A DNA stretch of 64,000 nucleotides from Alligator mississippiensis (GCF_030867095.1 NC_081830.1:36129832-36193831), one strand, 5' to 3'; shown: positions 44,257-56,446, counted from the first letter of the stretch. The notes: generated from the sequence alone by a model not told the origin. Program-made: numbers and translations.

Positions 44257-47110
44257 AGAGTTTCATAGTAGATAGGGTTGGAAGGGACCTGAGTAGATCA
44301 TCAATTCCAACCCCCTGCCATGGGCAGGAAAGAAAGCTGGGGTCAAACAACACCAGCTAGGTGATTTTCTAGCCTCCTTTTGAAGACCCCCAAGGTAGGA
44401 TTGAGCACCACTTCCTTTGGAAGTTGGTTCCAGCTCCTAGCTGCCCCGACTGTAAAGTAGTGCCTCCTGATATCTGTGCGGGCTGGGACCCGAGCCCGCC
44501 CTCGTCGCCATGCGCGGCAGTGATTCCGATCCCATTCTGGCCGCCATGGGCAAGCCGGGGGCGAACCGGGGTCGTACCGGACCCGTCTCCGGTGCACGCG
44601 GGCTGTGGCCGTCAGCCCGGACACGCGGGGTGGGAGAAACCGCGGGGTGGGAGAAACCGCGGGATGGTCCTGTGCACGTGAGTTAGAATTAGTCACGGAG
44701 GCATAACGGTTGATTGAAAAGATTGTTTACTTACACCCAAAGATGGTATCGGTGTAGGCTGGATAAGTTTCCAGGCACAGCTCCTGCTTGAACCCTCGTT
44801 GGAGGACTCTGCCAAAACGATTTCTCCCACGGAGTTTGCTAGGCTCCACGGGTCCGGTTAAGTTGGGTTTGAAAAGCTTCCCCGGAGTTTGCTAGGCTCC
44901 GCGGGTCCAATAAGTTTTTCCCCCGGAGGTTGCTAGGCTCTGCAGGGTCTGAAATTATAGGAAAGGGATACGTCTAGGATTGCGCTCGGCGACGGGGAGA
45001 GGCGAGAAGTGAAAGCTCCGTAGGCTCGGCTCGATTGCCTCTCTCTGCCTGCTTAGGGGAGGCGCGCCGGGTCCGCGAGGGCCCACAGCGCTTGGAGATC
45101 TTCACACAGAATATCTCTCTCTCCTTCCTCCTCCAACTACCCAAGCCTTATGTACGGCTAGCAAGCCAATCGCTAGCCGCCACGTGTGCCTAAATTAAAA
45201 GTTGGCCAATAACATGGCGTAGACTCTAATACAAATGGCGGGACCTTCTTTGCGGCGAGCATCACTACAATGCAAAAGGAATGCACACTGCAAAGAAGCT
45301 GTAATTTGGCAGGAAATCCCCCGTTGCACCAGAGCTCTCTCTAGCAGCAGAGAGCTCTACCGTGCAAAGAAAGTGACAAAAATGGTGGGAAATAATTTAG
45401 CGGTGCCGAAGCACACAAACAAAAAATCACAACTTTGGGTTGTGACAATATCTAGCCTGAATCTATTCTTGATCAACTTACAGATGTTGTTCCAAGAGTT
45501 ACTCCGAGTAGTGCTCGGGGGAACAGGGACTCCCCCGTAGCCTGCTGGTCCCCCTTGGCCAGTTTGTAGACGACCACCAGATCCCCTCTCAGACTTCTCT
45601 TGTGGAGGCTGAACAGGTTCAGGTCCTGTAGCCTCTGCTCACAGGGCTTGCCTTGCTGGCCCCTGATCATGCGAGTGGCCCTCCTCTGGACCCTGCTGTT
45701 CACATCCCTCCTGAAGTGCGGTGCCCAGAACTGGATGCAGTACTCCAACTGCAGCCTGACCAACATTGGATAGAGGGGGAGGATCACCTCCTTGGACCTG
45801 CTCGTGATGCATCTGTGGATGCATGACAAGGAGCAGTTAGCCACTCTGACCGCGTCCCCACACTGTCGGCCCATGTTCATCTTGGAATCAATAATGACTC
45901 CAAGATCCTTTTCTGCCTCTGCACTGATGAGAAGGGAGTTCCCCAGCCTGTAGGTATGCTGCTGGTTCTTCCCCCCCAGGTGCAGCACCTTGCACTTGTC
46001 AGTGTTGAAACCCATCCTGTTCTCATCCGCCCACCTCTGTAACCTGTCTAGATCTAGTTGCAGCCTGTCCCTCTCCTCCAGCATGCCCATTTCTCCCCAC
46101 ATCTTAGTGTCATCTGCAAATTTGAATAAGGTGCTTTTCACCCCCTCATCCATGTCTCTGATGAAGATGTTGAACAGTGTGGGCCTGAGGACTGAGCCCT
46201 GGGGGACCCCACTGCCCACATCCCTCCAGGTCCAATATGACCCAGCCACCACCACTCTCTGGGTGCAACCCTCCAGCCAATTTGCCACCCATCTGACTGT
46301 GTAGGCATCGACGCCATGGTCGCCTAATTTCTTAATGAGAATGGGGTAAGAGACACATGAAAGGCCTTCCTAAAGTCCAAAAAGACTACGTCCACAGCGA
46401 CACCTGCATCCAAGGATTTTGTGACCTGGTCACAGAAGGCCACCAGGTTGGTCTGACAGGACCTGCCTCGAATGAACCCATGTTGGTTGCTCCTAAGCAT
46501 GATCTCCCTTGCTGGCCCCTTGCAGATGTGCTTCTGGATAATTTTCTCAAAGAGCTTCTCCAGTGCTGAGGTAAGACTAACGGGCCTGTAGTTTCCTGGG
46601 TCCTCCTTCCTCCCTTTCTTGAAAATGGGAACCACATTAGCCCTTTTCCAGTCCCCCAGCACCTTGGTAGAGCACCACAAGTGCTCGTAAAGCCGTGCCA
46701 GGGGTCCCGCAATGTCCTCTGCTAATTCCCTCAGCACTCTGGGGTGGAGATCGTCAGGATCTGCTGATTTGAACACACCTAGCTCCACCAGAAGTTCCCT
46801 ATGTCCTCACTGACCCGGGGCCTGACAGCGCCTCCCCTGGGTCCGTTGGGTATCCCAGTGTGGGGGATGCCCCAGTCCCTGCTCAAAAAGATGGAGGCAA
46901 AGAAATTGTTAAAGAGGTTAGCTTTGTCGCCTGGTGTGACCACCAGATTTTCCAGCGTATCCTGAAGAGGCCCTATGCTACCTGGTACCTTCTTTTTACC
47001 CACTATGTATTTAAAAAAGGACTTCTTGTTATCCTTGATCCGGGTCGCTAGTCCCAGTTCCATCTCTGCCTCAGCCTTCCTAATAGCCCCCCTAGTTAGT
47101 TCAGGACAAA
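44257..47110 (-). pseudogene. CR1 LINE (minus), split by solo LTR
   Basis: Reading from 47110 down: an endonuclease-RT linker (KDNKKSFFKYIVGKKK, 47063-46779), RT fingers (DDLHPRVLRELAEDIAGPLA; NQHGFIRGRSCQTNLVAF; 46788-46324), then RT palm and thumb (SGVPQGSVLRPTLFNIFIRD, FKFADDTKMWGE with an intact ADD palm motif, 46288-45473). The sequence breaks at 45447/44475 where a solo LTR sits, then continues with the CR1 3' region to 44257. A frameshift near 46320 separates the RT blocks. It is one of the better-preserved CR1 copies here. Confidence 0.88.
44475..45447 (-). mobile_element. Solo LTR (LTR-D family, minus), 973 bp
   Basis: Ends TGTGCGGGCT and GTTGTGACA are flanked by the 5-bp duplication ATATC (44470-44474 and 45448-45452). 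Removing it restores the CR1 3' text. In the LTR sense (minus) it starts TGTCACAACCC and carries a CACGTG box and GATTGG (CCAAT-type) upstream of a TATA-like region near 45150. It has three imperfect copies of 'gtttgctaggctccacggg' at about 44837, 44888 and 44929. No internal retroviral sequence remains. Confidence 0.85.
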
Positions 47111-47351
47111 ATATCTCCTTAAGAAATCCTTGCCTCAGAAGTCACCAGATAAAATATATCTTGTATAAAACATATAAACAGTTCTTGTAGCAGAGACTGG
47201 AAGCCAGGCCCACCACTCCCACCCCCAAATGTGATGGCTCTAGCCATAAGGCTAGGGGGCCATGCTCCTTTTTGTATCTTTTGTCTAACCCAATGTATGT
47301 TGAATTCTTTGTCTACAAAGTGGCATTGCTACACAAATTGCAGACAACTTG

Positions 47352-47470
47352 TGGCCTAGTGCTTAGGGTGCTTTTCTGGGAGCTGGTGATACTGAGCTGA
47401 AATCCCCTCAAGCAGAGAAGGGAATTGGCTCAAGGTCTCCTGCTGGGTGATTGCTGTTGCTCTAAGATTA
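47352..47470 (+). repeat. tRNA-derived SINE-like repeat
   Basis: 'gtggcctagtgcttagggtg' followed by 'gagctgaaatcccctc' mimics A and B boxes of a tRNA-derived SINE. Confidence 0.45.
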
Positions 47471-48179
47471 TTGTACAAAAGGGATGGGAGGTGGGGGGTG
47501 CACATCACCACTGCCAACTTCTTCTCTGAACATGTTTTAGTACAAAATCCACTTGCAATTTTGGCAGGTTTAATCCAGTAACGTTCTCCAAAAATACCTA
47601 TGGAATGAAACCTCCAGGGAAGAGGGCTATAGGTACATCTGGTTTGTGTATCCCAATAAAGTTTAGGAGAGAGATGGGCACTGAGTGCTCAGACTTGTAA
47701 AGACTGAAGCACTTCTGGGCATGTGCTGAAGCAGAACTTTAGGTGCTTGGGGAATTTGAAGGTAGAAAAAAAAGCGGAGGCTCTGGAGTTTAGCTGCTTC
47801 CAGGGAAATCAGATTTGCAGATCCATAGTAGATCTCCTGAGCTATTCTGCTAAGGGGGCCCTTAGATGACAAAGAGAGGTCATTTTGAGGTACGTGCAAA
47901 ATATTTTTTAAATGTTCACTTCTGGTGAAAGAACTTTCTGAATCTTTCCCTTAAACATGGTCTGATTTGCATTAGGTGATCTTTATGTGCACATTTTAAA
48001 TTTATTTTAGACACAGTTTGGACGTGAAAAAAATGCAGATTAAGATTTTGCGTTGTTTGCGTCTGATACCAAGGACCTTTTGTTCAAAAACAAGACCAAG
48101 TGCCTGATTGAAGTGCCTAAAGCATTTGGAAAGCAGTACATTGACTCTGTTGCTAATCTCAATAAGCGCAATCCATCAG

Positions 48180-49479
48180 GTAATTGTAACAGTCTTAGAT
48201 AAGAAATAGATGAAATGGCTTTCTTTGTTTATAGACATGCAGTATGTAGGGAGTTGGAGCTGTAGGCAAGTATTCCTGTCCCTTGCCTGTTCAGTTTTTT
48301 CCCCCCCAAAAAATGAGGACAAACCCCCAGTGTTAAAATATATATGAAACAGTTAATTGCATGGATTGTACACTTGCTCAATGCGCTGCACAGGAATGGT
48401 CCGTTCCCAACACAGTTACAGGAGAAAGATGGTTATAGAGCCTTTCCTATCCTGCCTGTGTGCCCAATCTGGTTCTGTAGGAGCCGCTTCTTAAGATAAG
48501 AGGTTTCTAATTCAGTTTTTTATGTCCTTTCAGTTCTTGACTTTTCCTCTCAGGTGGCCACCTAGGGTGCACCCCATGAGTGGGAACATAATGTGTTTCC
48601 CTAGGGATAAATAGCAGTGGCACATATTTAGTGTTGCTTCAGGCGGGGTAGGGAAGCCTGGAGCTGGCACCTGGGCTGGCCCCAGCAGCCTTACCTGGGA
48701 CTCTGGAGGCCTCCCAGGGCTGCAGCCGCAGTGATCTGGGTGTGCAGAGCCTGGCTGAGAGCTGGAGCGTGGCTCTGGCTGGCCAGGCTCCAGATTCGGG
48801 TGGGGCACACTGCCACCATGTGTGTCCTTTTGCTTTTTTCTGGTGCAGTTTTTTTGACACCAGGAGAACCCAGTGACAGAAAAACCCCACCACGCTGCTA
48901 ATTAGCAGTGCGGCAAATGCATGCATGTGAGGTATGTGCAGTTTGCAGCACCACAGATGCGTTTGTGGCACCACAAACCGCATGTGTGCGCTTATCCGGA
49001 CACACCCCAAGAGGGTTAAGTAGTAGCTGTGATGGAGGTAATTTTGTGACAGGGACTCAATTTCACTGAGGTACTTGACTGAGACCACCCATTTATTTCA
49101 TGTAGTTCACCATATACCCTTTGAATGGCAATGACTTTTGACCACTTGTGACCTGTGGTGATTTGAAATAATGTCATGACAAGTCCCTTGAGAACATGCA
49201 GTCCATTGGATGCCAGAATTAGGACCATATTTAATCCCTTATGTGGAACTGTTGTGTGGAAGGAGCAGATGAGCTACATGGCTGTAAAATCTCTGCTGCC
49301 CATTCAGTGCTCCTGCACCCTCCCCCATGGCCTTTCCTCTTGGAAGAACCCATGGCCAGAGTAGATTCTGGTGGGACTGGGGGAGCTCTTTATAGCACAG
49401 TGCATGTGTGAGCCCATGATGTGTTTTCTCTATGGTCAAGTTGCTGTTATTGTTTTAATTGTCTCTTTTCCTCTTATAG
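48180..49479 (+). other. Last intron of the transferrin-like gene
   Basis: Begins GTAATTG after 48179 and ends 'cttttcctcttatag' at 49479. The segment near 48900-49010 has a local inverted pattern ('gcgtttgtggcaccacaaac') but no assignable element. Confidence 0.5.
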
Positions 49480-49685
49480 AACTCCAGAAGCTCTGCAACT
49501 TCCTCCAGTCTCATTAATCCAATCAATGGGATGCAAAACCAGGAAAGTTCATTCCTCCTAGCATTCTCAGCACTTCCTGGGGACCCCCTGCTTCCATCTC
49601 TTTCTCTCCCTTTAACTCACCATCATGAGGAGGGGTTAGGCTTTTTTCATACAACTTTATATTCCTGACTGTCATCAGAACAAGA

Positions 49686-49691
49686 AATAAA
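49686..49691 (+). terminator. Polyadenylation signal of the transferrin-like gene
   Basis: AATAAA lies 169 bases after the stop codon, followed by T/G-rich sequence, a normal 3' end. Confidence 0.65.
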
Positions 49692-51095
49692 ATCTTGAAA
49701 TGTTACAAATGGGCCTGCTGTGATTTATTTGGGACTATTCTGGAGGTTTTCTGCTCTTATTAAATACAAAGAACAGTGCAGTAAGATCTACCGGATTTGT
49801 TTTTCAATGCACCCATCATGTTTCTGGAAGCACTAACACACAGTTATGTTTCAGACTTCTGGGACTTGTTCAGATCCAAGGCCCAGTTGTCAAGTGGAAC
49901 TAATCAGAGCTGTTCAGTTGAAGTCTCTGCTAGGACTAGATGACCTGCATTTTACATAGTAGAGGGCTTTACAAAAGCATAGTTCACTGCATGGAGAAAT
50001 TACATAGCTTATATTTCTAGAAGGACATTTCATGGAAAAGTACGACTGTGATATGAAAGCTACTTAACAGTCTGGACAGTGAAAATTAGGCCACCCTCTC
50101 TGGCAAGCTTATTGAGGCACCCCAGTCAGGGCTATTGGTCAATGTCAAAGCCCAGTGGGAATCCAGAGCTTTGAATTCATCCTTCTCAAGGCAGGTACCC
50201 ACATATCGTCTTTCAAGAAAAGGAGCAGGATTTACTATTTTTAGTCTTTGTGTTGGCTTTTTAGCTTTAAGTGATTTTCTTAGTTTCTTTGCATTCTTAA
50301 TACTTATTGGTTCCGTTCTTGTTTGGTTTCCTCGTTCCTGCTAGCATTCGCAAGGGCCAAAGGAAATTAGGCACCCAGACCCCTATTCAGTGGAAGCTGA
50401 GGTGCAGATTCTTAAAGACACTTACACATTGCTTGGCTCAACACTGAAATGTTAAACCTCAGAATGAAATGGTTTAAAGGAACCATCGATTTAAGTCATC
50501 CAAGACAGATTTTTTTTGAGCAAAAAAAATGATTCACTTGAGAAACTTTTTCCAGCTCTGGGCATTTCCATTCTCTATGTAACAGGAAAGGGGATACAAC
50601 AAACTTTGTGGGAGGAAGCGTCAGTGCTGTAGTAGTAGATTTCAATTTGAATTCAGGACACAACATTTAGTAATGATGATCAGGGGTTCAAAACCCACCC
50701 AATCTAGGGCAGTTCATGCTACAGCTCCATAGTCTTGAGACCAAGATGGACACAGATAAGGTTATGTGGAAGACTGTTATTTATACAACACATTTTATAT
50801 GACAGGACTGGTTGGAAATGGGTTGTGAGTAGCAATGCCTCCCAAATATATAGGCTTGGTAGGATTCAATTTTTATCAATAAACATTGATCTTACCTGGC
50901 ACTCACAGACCAACGGAAAAAAAATGCCCATCGGTAATCATCAAAATTAATAGAAAGGGGACATTAAAAAAAAATCTGGGAGCAGGATGAGAAAATTCAA
51001 TGCAGGGAGTGCCACATGTAGTCTCACACACATACCCACACACACATGTGCAGCGGCCACTGCAGGCAGGGTGAGAAAAGTCTCCCTTTCTCGCT

Positions 51096-51139
<44 letters not shown>

Positions 51140-51860
51140 AGGTGCCACAGGCAGGGTGGAGAGAGCCCTGGCTGTGCTGCCCGCGCACTGCTCCTCCAGC
51201 AGCGGCTCAGGCAACTGCTGCAGAAGCTGGGGCCGTGCTGATAGGGCTGTGCTGGGAGTAGAGGTTGGAGGAGCAGAGCTGTTGGCATCTGGGAGTCCAG
51301 TGCCACCAGCCACTCCCTGTGCCTAGATCCCAGCCCATGACCAGGCACAGAGCAGCACCAAATTCCCGGCAAGCTCAGGCCAGCCCCTGAATGATCAGGC
51401 TTTGCCAGGAGTTCAGCCCCTGTCCCGATCACGCAGGGGCCAGGCCAGGAAGGAGCTCTGGGAACATGGGAAGATGCAATGTGATCAGGGCAGGGCAAAT
51501 GCGGGTGCCCCTGGGGTCCAGCTGCTGCCCCCACACTGCTCATGGAGGCTGTGGCCATCAAGGGGCCAGGCTGCCCCTCCACTGCCACCCACCAGGTAGG
51601 GCTTGCCTCCTAAAGGGCTAAAAGGACCAGGGAGCTGCATCCCACTCTGAGCTGAGTGTGCAATCTTAAACATTTAAATCAATAAACATTGATTCAAAAT
51701 TGATAAAATTGAAAGAAATGCTTTAAAAACATTAAAAAATATATATTAAAAAAAATAAAAATTGAATTCTGCCAAGTCTATAAATATAGCAATAAGAATA
51801 CCTACCTCATCTTTAGCTCTTTTCATCTTTAACTCAGTTGATCTGAAAGGGCTTCAGAAA
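49692..51860. other. Intergenic region with microsatellite
   Basis: No gene is supported. A 213-codon minus-strand frame at 50947-51588 includes a Ser-Leu run translated from the (AG)n repeat and is not credible as a gene. Confidence 0.5.
51099..51138. repeat. (AG)20 microsatellite
   Basis: Uninterrupted AG dinucleotide repeat of 40 bases. Confidence 0.97.
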
Positions 51861-51867
51861 GGAAGTG

Positions 51868-51950
51868 GTATCCCTCTTTTACACACAGGGACCACTGAAG
51901 CACACAGAGGAAAAGTATGTTGCCAAAGGCCACCCAGCAGCACAGCCTAG
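51868..51950 (-). repeat. MIR/CORE-SINE-like fragment
   Basis: 'cactgaagcacacagaggaa' followed by 'gccaaaggccacccagcag' is the reverse complement of the widespread MIR core/3' text. Confidence 0.5.
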
Positions 51951-52297
51951 AAGAGCCATTAGCAGACTTTCATCGCTGCATGCCAGATTGACTCCGTTCA
52001 GGTCAAAGGTGAGGGATGTGCATGGCCTGATCAAATGGCTCTGCAGGCTGGATCTGGCCCAAGAGCCCTGGATTACCAATCCCTGCCTAAAAGATCATGG
52101 GCACTAATACAGGGCTCACAAATTATTTAAAGCGATGTTATTTTATTCCTATAAACTATAGTGTGAGTATGTGTTGGAGGGCTGGGTGGAAGAAGGATGG
52201 AAAAAGACTTGATTTCAGTCTGGGTGAGTATGGGTGAATTCCATGTGGAAAATATCATAAATTGCGAATTCAACTTGGTGGGAGAGGTAACTAGGTC

Positions 52298-52450
52298 AGG
52301 CAGTGTGTTCTAGTGGATCAAACTTGGCATCACAACTCACTGGGATCTGGGTCTTAGACTTGGTTGTGTTCTCAGGTGCCATTGTGTCAATTCCTGCCCT
52401 TCCCGTTGCCTTGGTTTCCTCACTTGTGTAATGAGTCTAATGAAACCAAT
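52298..52450 (+). repeat. MIR/CORE-SINE-like repeat
   Basis: 'gtgttctagtggatcaaact' then 'gggatctgggtcttagactt' and 'ccttggtttcctcacttgtg' follow the order tRNA head, core and 3' tail of MIR-type SINEs. Confidence 0.5.
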
Positions 52451-53657
52451 TAATCACTTTAGATGTGTTGAGACAAAGGGCTGTAGGCATCACCTATCTG
52501 AGTAACAGGACCACGTGGCACTGTAAAATTCAAAGAGGGTTGTAAAGCTGCCAGTAAACAAAGTGGCATGAGCTTCATGGATGAAAAGCAATCAGTCAGA
52601 GGAAGGAATATTTATTACACTAATGAAACATGGTTGGAGACCCCTTCATATCTTGAAGCCACTCTAGGCACCTATGATTTTGTCCTCCTTAACTTGCCTT
52701 TTTTTGGCTGGGAACACCTTTTCTTATATCTCATTCTTGGGAGAGGGGAAGGACTTCCTTTGGATAAAAAAAAAATCGCTTACATTTTTTGATTTTGGAA
52801 AATAAGTATTTGCACCATGCTTCCTCAGTCCACAATGGCACAAGGTTTCCCTGTAACTCCTGCTACCTGCTCCCCAATCCCAACTCCTTCTCTGCACTGC
52901 AGCATCATCATATAGCCTGTGCTGTCCCATCCCCTTGATAATCTTACCCCCAGCTCCCCTCATCCTGACATGATAAAAGGGGACAGCCACACCCCATCCT
53001 GCCTGTCACTTTCCCATGACAATTCTTGTGTCCACAACCACAAAGTGGATGGCTCCCAATCAGAGAAGTTGCAATATGTCACATAGAATAAAATGCTCAC
53101 TGTGTTTTACCAGGCCTAGGGTACACCCAAGAGAGACATAGGTGAATTTAAGTCTGACTTTTCCAACAGTTGTCCAGGATAGCTAGGGTCTGGGCTCAGG
53201 GAAGAGTTACTACTTCCTCAGGTGCAAAAATTTAGACACCAATTCCAATATCTCCAAACCAGCCAAGTGATACCCTGGCATAGGCTTGGAGTGAGCACCC
53301 ATCGAAGTAGCAAGCTCCCACTCCCCATTCCCTAAACCGGGATAACTGTTTACCCTGAAAGTGCATTAAAGCTGGTGCCCTCCAGAGGAAATAGGAATAT
53401 TTCCCATTTCTTGCACATAGGGGCTAGCAGTACTCTCTGTCCCTGGGGTGGATTGAAGCTGGCTCCCCATAAAGGAAAAAGGCTGTGTAACTAATTCCCT
53501 GTCTCCTGACCTGGTCAACCTCCCACACTGGGGCTGAATTGCACTCAGTTACCAATAGCACCCCCAGCAGGGGCATGACCATATGGCCTATACCCCACTC
53601 CCAGATAAGAGCAGGTACTCTCCTGAGGGGGAAGTCCTAGTGTCCCAATTACTCATG
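52451..53657. other. No gene recognised
   Basis: Downstream (3') side of the OR12-like gene. No supported feature, and no clear poly(A) signal close to its stop codon. Confidence 0.45.
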
Positions 53658-54596
53658 TTAGGCATACACCCGCCTGGCTATGACCCGCCTCAGAGCAGCC
53701 TTGACCTCCTTGTTGCGCAGAGTGTAGATGAGGGGGTTAAGGACAGGTGTGACAGCCGTGTACAGCACTGTCACAAGCCTGTCAGTAGCCAGAGACCTCT
53801 GGGAACGTGGCCGCAGGTACATAGCCCCAGAGCACCCATAGCGGATGGCCACCAGAGTCAGGTGGGCCCCACAGGTGGAGAAGGCCTTTCGCAGCCCCTC
53901 TGCTGAGCGCATGCCCAGAACAGCCCTCAGGATCATTGCATAGGATACTATGGTGAGAGTCAAACAGCCCAGGATGATGGAGCCAGTGACACCAGCCAAG
54001 AGGATTTGGTTGAACTGGATGTCAGAGCAAGAGATCTCAAGGAGTGGGGACACATCACAGAAGAAGTGGCTAAGGTGTTGCTTACAGCAGAAAGAGAGAC
54101 ATGATGCCATGATGGCATGGAGAAGAGAGTGAAAGAATCCAGCTGTCCACACTGAGCCAGCCAGGGCCCAGCAAAGCCGGCGGCTCATCAGCAGTGGGTA
54201 GTGCAAGGGCCGACACACAGCCAGGTAGCGGTCATAGCCCATAACAGTGAGAAGCATGGCCTCAGTGCTGCCCAGGAAGTAGAAGAAGAACATTTGAGTG
54301 ATGCAGCCCCGCCAGGATATGGGGCTCCCACCAGTGCCACCCCATACCAGCCCCACAAACATCTTAGGCACCGTGGTGGAGGAATAGAAGATGTCAATGA
54401 AAGAGAGGTTGCCAACAAAGAAGTACATGGGGGTGCATAGATGGGAGTCCCACAGAGTTATGGAAGCCACAGCCAGGTTCCCTGAGACATTGGTCAAGTA
54501 AAGGAGGAGGAATAAGCCAAAGAGGAAGCTGTGGAGCTCCTGTGTGTCTGACACCCCAAACAGGATGAACTCGGTCACTAGTGTCATGTTATCCAT
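53658..54596 (-). CDS. Olfactory receptor, family 12-like (intact)
   Basis: A 312-residue class II odorant receptor. The true ATG is at 54594-54596 (MDNMTLVTEF); the open frame runs seven codons further upstream but only with TTG. Numbered from this Met: an NMT sequon at 3-5, GN at 39-40 in TM1, PMYFFVGNLS in TM2, MGYDRYLAVC at 119-128 (Gly for the usual Ala), HFFCDVSPLLEISC in loop 2, KAFSTCGAHLTLV in TM6, and PVLNPLIYTLRN in TM7. TEFILFGVSDTQELHSFLF and NQILLAGVTGSI resemble OR12D-type receptors. No stop or frameshift. It is the intact relative of the pseudogenes at 61838 and 63810. Confidence 0.93.
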   Translation of the reverse strand: MDNMTLVTEFILFGVSDTQELHSFLFGLFLLLYLTNVSGNLAVASITLWDSHLCTPMYFFVGNLSFIDIFYSSTTVPKMFVGLVWGGTGGSPISWRGCITQMFFFYFLGSTEAMLLTVMGYDRYLAVCRPLHYPLLMSRRLCWALAGSVWTAGFFHSLLHAIMASCLSFCCKQHLSHFFCDVSPLLEISCSDIQFNQILLAGVTGSIILGCLTLTIVSYAMILRAVLGMRSAEGLRKAFSTCGAHLTLVAIRYGCSGAMYLRPRSQRSLATDRLVTVLYTAVTPVLNPLIYTLRNKEVKAALRRVIARRVYA

Positions 54597-54646
54597 GTCC
54601 TTGGGCTCAGCTTGCAAGAGGAGATGAAGAAGAGAAGCGCTGGTGG

Positions 54647-54660
54647 CTGTAGGAAAATGA
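54647..54660 (-). promoter_or_regulatory. Splice acceptor upstream of OR12-like coding exon
   Basis: The minus strand reads TCATTTTCCTACAG with AG at 54648-54647, about 50 bases before the ATG. Confidence 0.55.
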
Positions 54661-56446
54661 CAGGAGTGAATGGAGGGCTGCCACAGCTCTTTCCAAGCCC
54701 TGATCCTCTGCCCCCTGATGCTGCACTATCAATAGGACCCTTAGAATGGTGCTCCAACATGCTCCCCACCATCAGTGTCACAGGGACCCCTCCAACTTCT
54801 GCCTCGTACTATGCTCTTTATGTATCCCAGCTAACAGTCATCCACACACCTAGCAACCCTCATCCCTCATCATTGTAGCCATCCCTAATACCTTATTCAT
54901 ATGCACTCTCATTTCCCAGTTTCCTCACCCATCAGACAGGGATCTGCTTCAACATACTCCCCAACCTGTACAGTTAAGCCTTCCACCTTCCTCTTTACCA
55001 TACCCTTTTTGCACCCTTGTTCACAGCTACAGCCACCCCTCCACCCTGTAACATTCCTTTTCCTGTTCATTCAACCCCCTGCACTCTAATCCCCCAAACT
55101 CTGCACCCATCAGCATCACCATATGACAATATTCTTGCATCTTCTGCTGCCCAGGCCTCCCTACCCTGCGGTGTCCTTGCTTCCCAGTTTCCTCTATAAC
55201 CTAACTCTTGGCAACCCTTACTACCCATCTGCCCTGAGCCCTGTTCTTCCATACCCACTCTCGGGAGCAGGTGAAGGAGGTCCCATTCCTGTCTCTGACC
55301 CTCTCCCCACAAGCCAAAAAGATTCACAGTTTACACATAGCCTTGCATCAGAAACTAAGCAGACCTAGATCCATTTACAAAGCAGTACCTCCAGTTAACC
55401 CTTCTAGCTGCCTTCATGGTGAAGACATTGTAAAGAGAAGGAATCCAAGCTATACCCTTCTCACGAGTTCTTTCCCCCACACTGTCCCACTGTTTCCTGT
55501 TTCCAAGGTCAGCAAGCTGGGCAGATAATGAAACAAAAGGAAAATGCAGTGGCTTCGGCAGGTTATATACAGGGCTATTGTCAACAGACCTGGCTCCTAG
55601 CTCTTGTGTGCCAATTCTCACCACCTGTAGTCATGGAGAGAACTGGTTCTCCTGAGACCCACCCTCTTGCTCTAATTCACTTGATCCCAATCCCTTCACA
55701 GCCAGAGAGAAACCTAGGAGCCCAAATCCCAGAGTAATCGAATGATCTGTATTTTTCTCCCAGAGTCATGAACAGAACCCAGCAGTCCTGGCTCCCAGCC
55801 CCAGTCCTGAGACACTACCTACATTGTAGAGATGGAGATAGAGTGCAGGAAGCCTGACTCCAATCCATAAAGGTATCATCCTATCTGGGAACAGAATCCA
55901 GAAATCCTTTGCTCTAACTCATGAAACTTCCACTTCCCTTCAGACTTTGAAATGCTCATGAACTAATAAGAAGCCAACCAAGGCACAAGCCCATGCTAGT
56001 TTTATACAGGGTGCAGGTGACAGTCTTGATGCATCTTATAGATAGAAATAATAGAAATCATAGACAGAAACTCCATTCATCCTAGGGAACACACGCTGAC
56101 CCTCTAGTGAGGCAAGTCACCTGGAGAAGTTCCTTTAGACAAAGAGCCCAGCTCCTGGCATTTGTTATTTAACAGATGCCTAGTGAACATAAGGATCACC
56201 AAGAACCCAGCCTCAGGGGTCTGAGGGCCTCTGAGATTGCTGGTTGGGTAAAAGAGCTAAAACCAATTAAAGTGTCTTCTGCAGTCTCTCTGCAAAACTG
56301 ATGTACATTTCCCCTTCCAACACTGATGATAGAATGCAAGAGTCCTCCTGAGTCCATGCCTTACCCCACATGCCCCTCCACCACCCCCAGCTTTAATCTA
56401 CTTTCCACTTCCCCTCCCAAATTTGGAAAGAGTCAGGAAGTCAAAG
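54661..56446. other. 5' side of OR12-like gene; SINE-like traces at 55650-55925
   Basis: C-rich unique sequence, then phrases such as 'gaacagaacccagcagtcct' (about 55770) that match the minus SINE-like repeat at 1890-2215. A promoter cannot be identified. Confidence 0.4.

Larger units (their letters stand above)
41807..49517 (+). pseudogene. Transferrin-family gene, last four C-lobe exons, likely pseudogene
   Basis: Four exons with proper splice sites and matching phases. Exon 1 is 41807-41871 (CLVEKADVAFVRHTTAAESTG). Exon 2 is 43552-43736 (DWAKDLTADQFELLCLDGTW, CHLAEVPTHAVMTRPDK, HHILQEQQ). Exon 3 is 48011-48179 (TKDLLFKNKTKCLIEV, YIDSVANLNK). Exon 4 is 49480-49517 (LQKLCNFLQSH, stop). Together they are the end of a transferrin C-lobe, an iron-binding secreted protein. 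In-frame TAA at 48041-48043 interrupts exon 3. Three cysteines usual in the family are replaced (ELVHHIL, DFALF, NKRNP), while two remain. Upstream exons are not found; ERV and Harbinger sequence occupies that side. It could be a pseudogene or a 3' relic. Confidence 0.75.

Noticed and set aside
50947-51588. 213-codon minus-strand frame with a Ser-Leu repeat
   Set aside because: The Ser-Leu run is a translation of the (AG)n microsatellite and the rest has no known motif.
54597-54617. Seven-codon upstream extension of the OR12-like gene
   Set aside because: The extension starts at TTG, not ATG. The Met at 54596 has the right distance to TM1 and precedes the glycosylation sequon.
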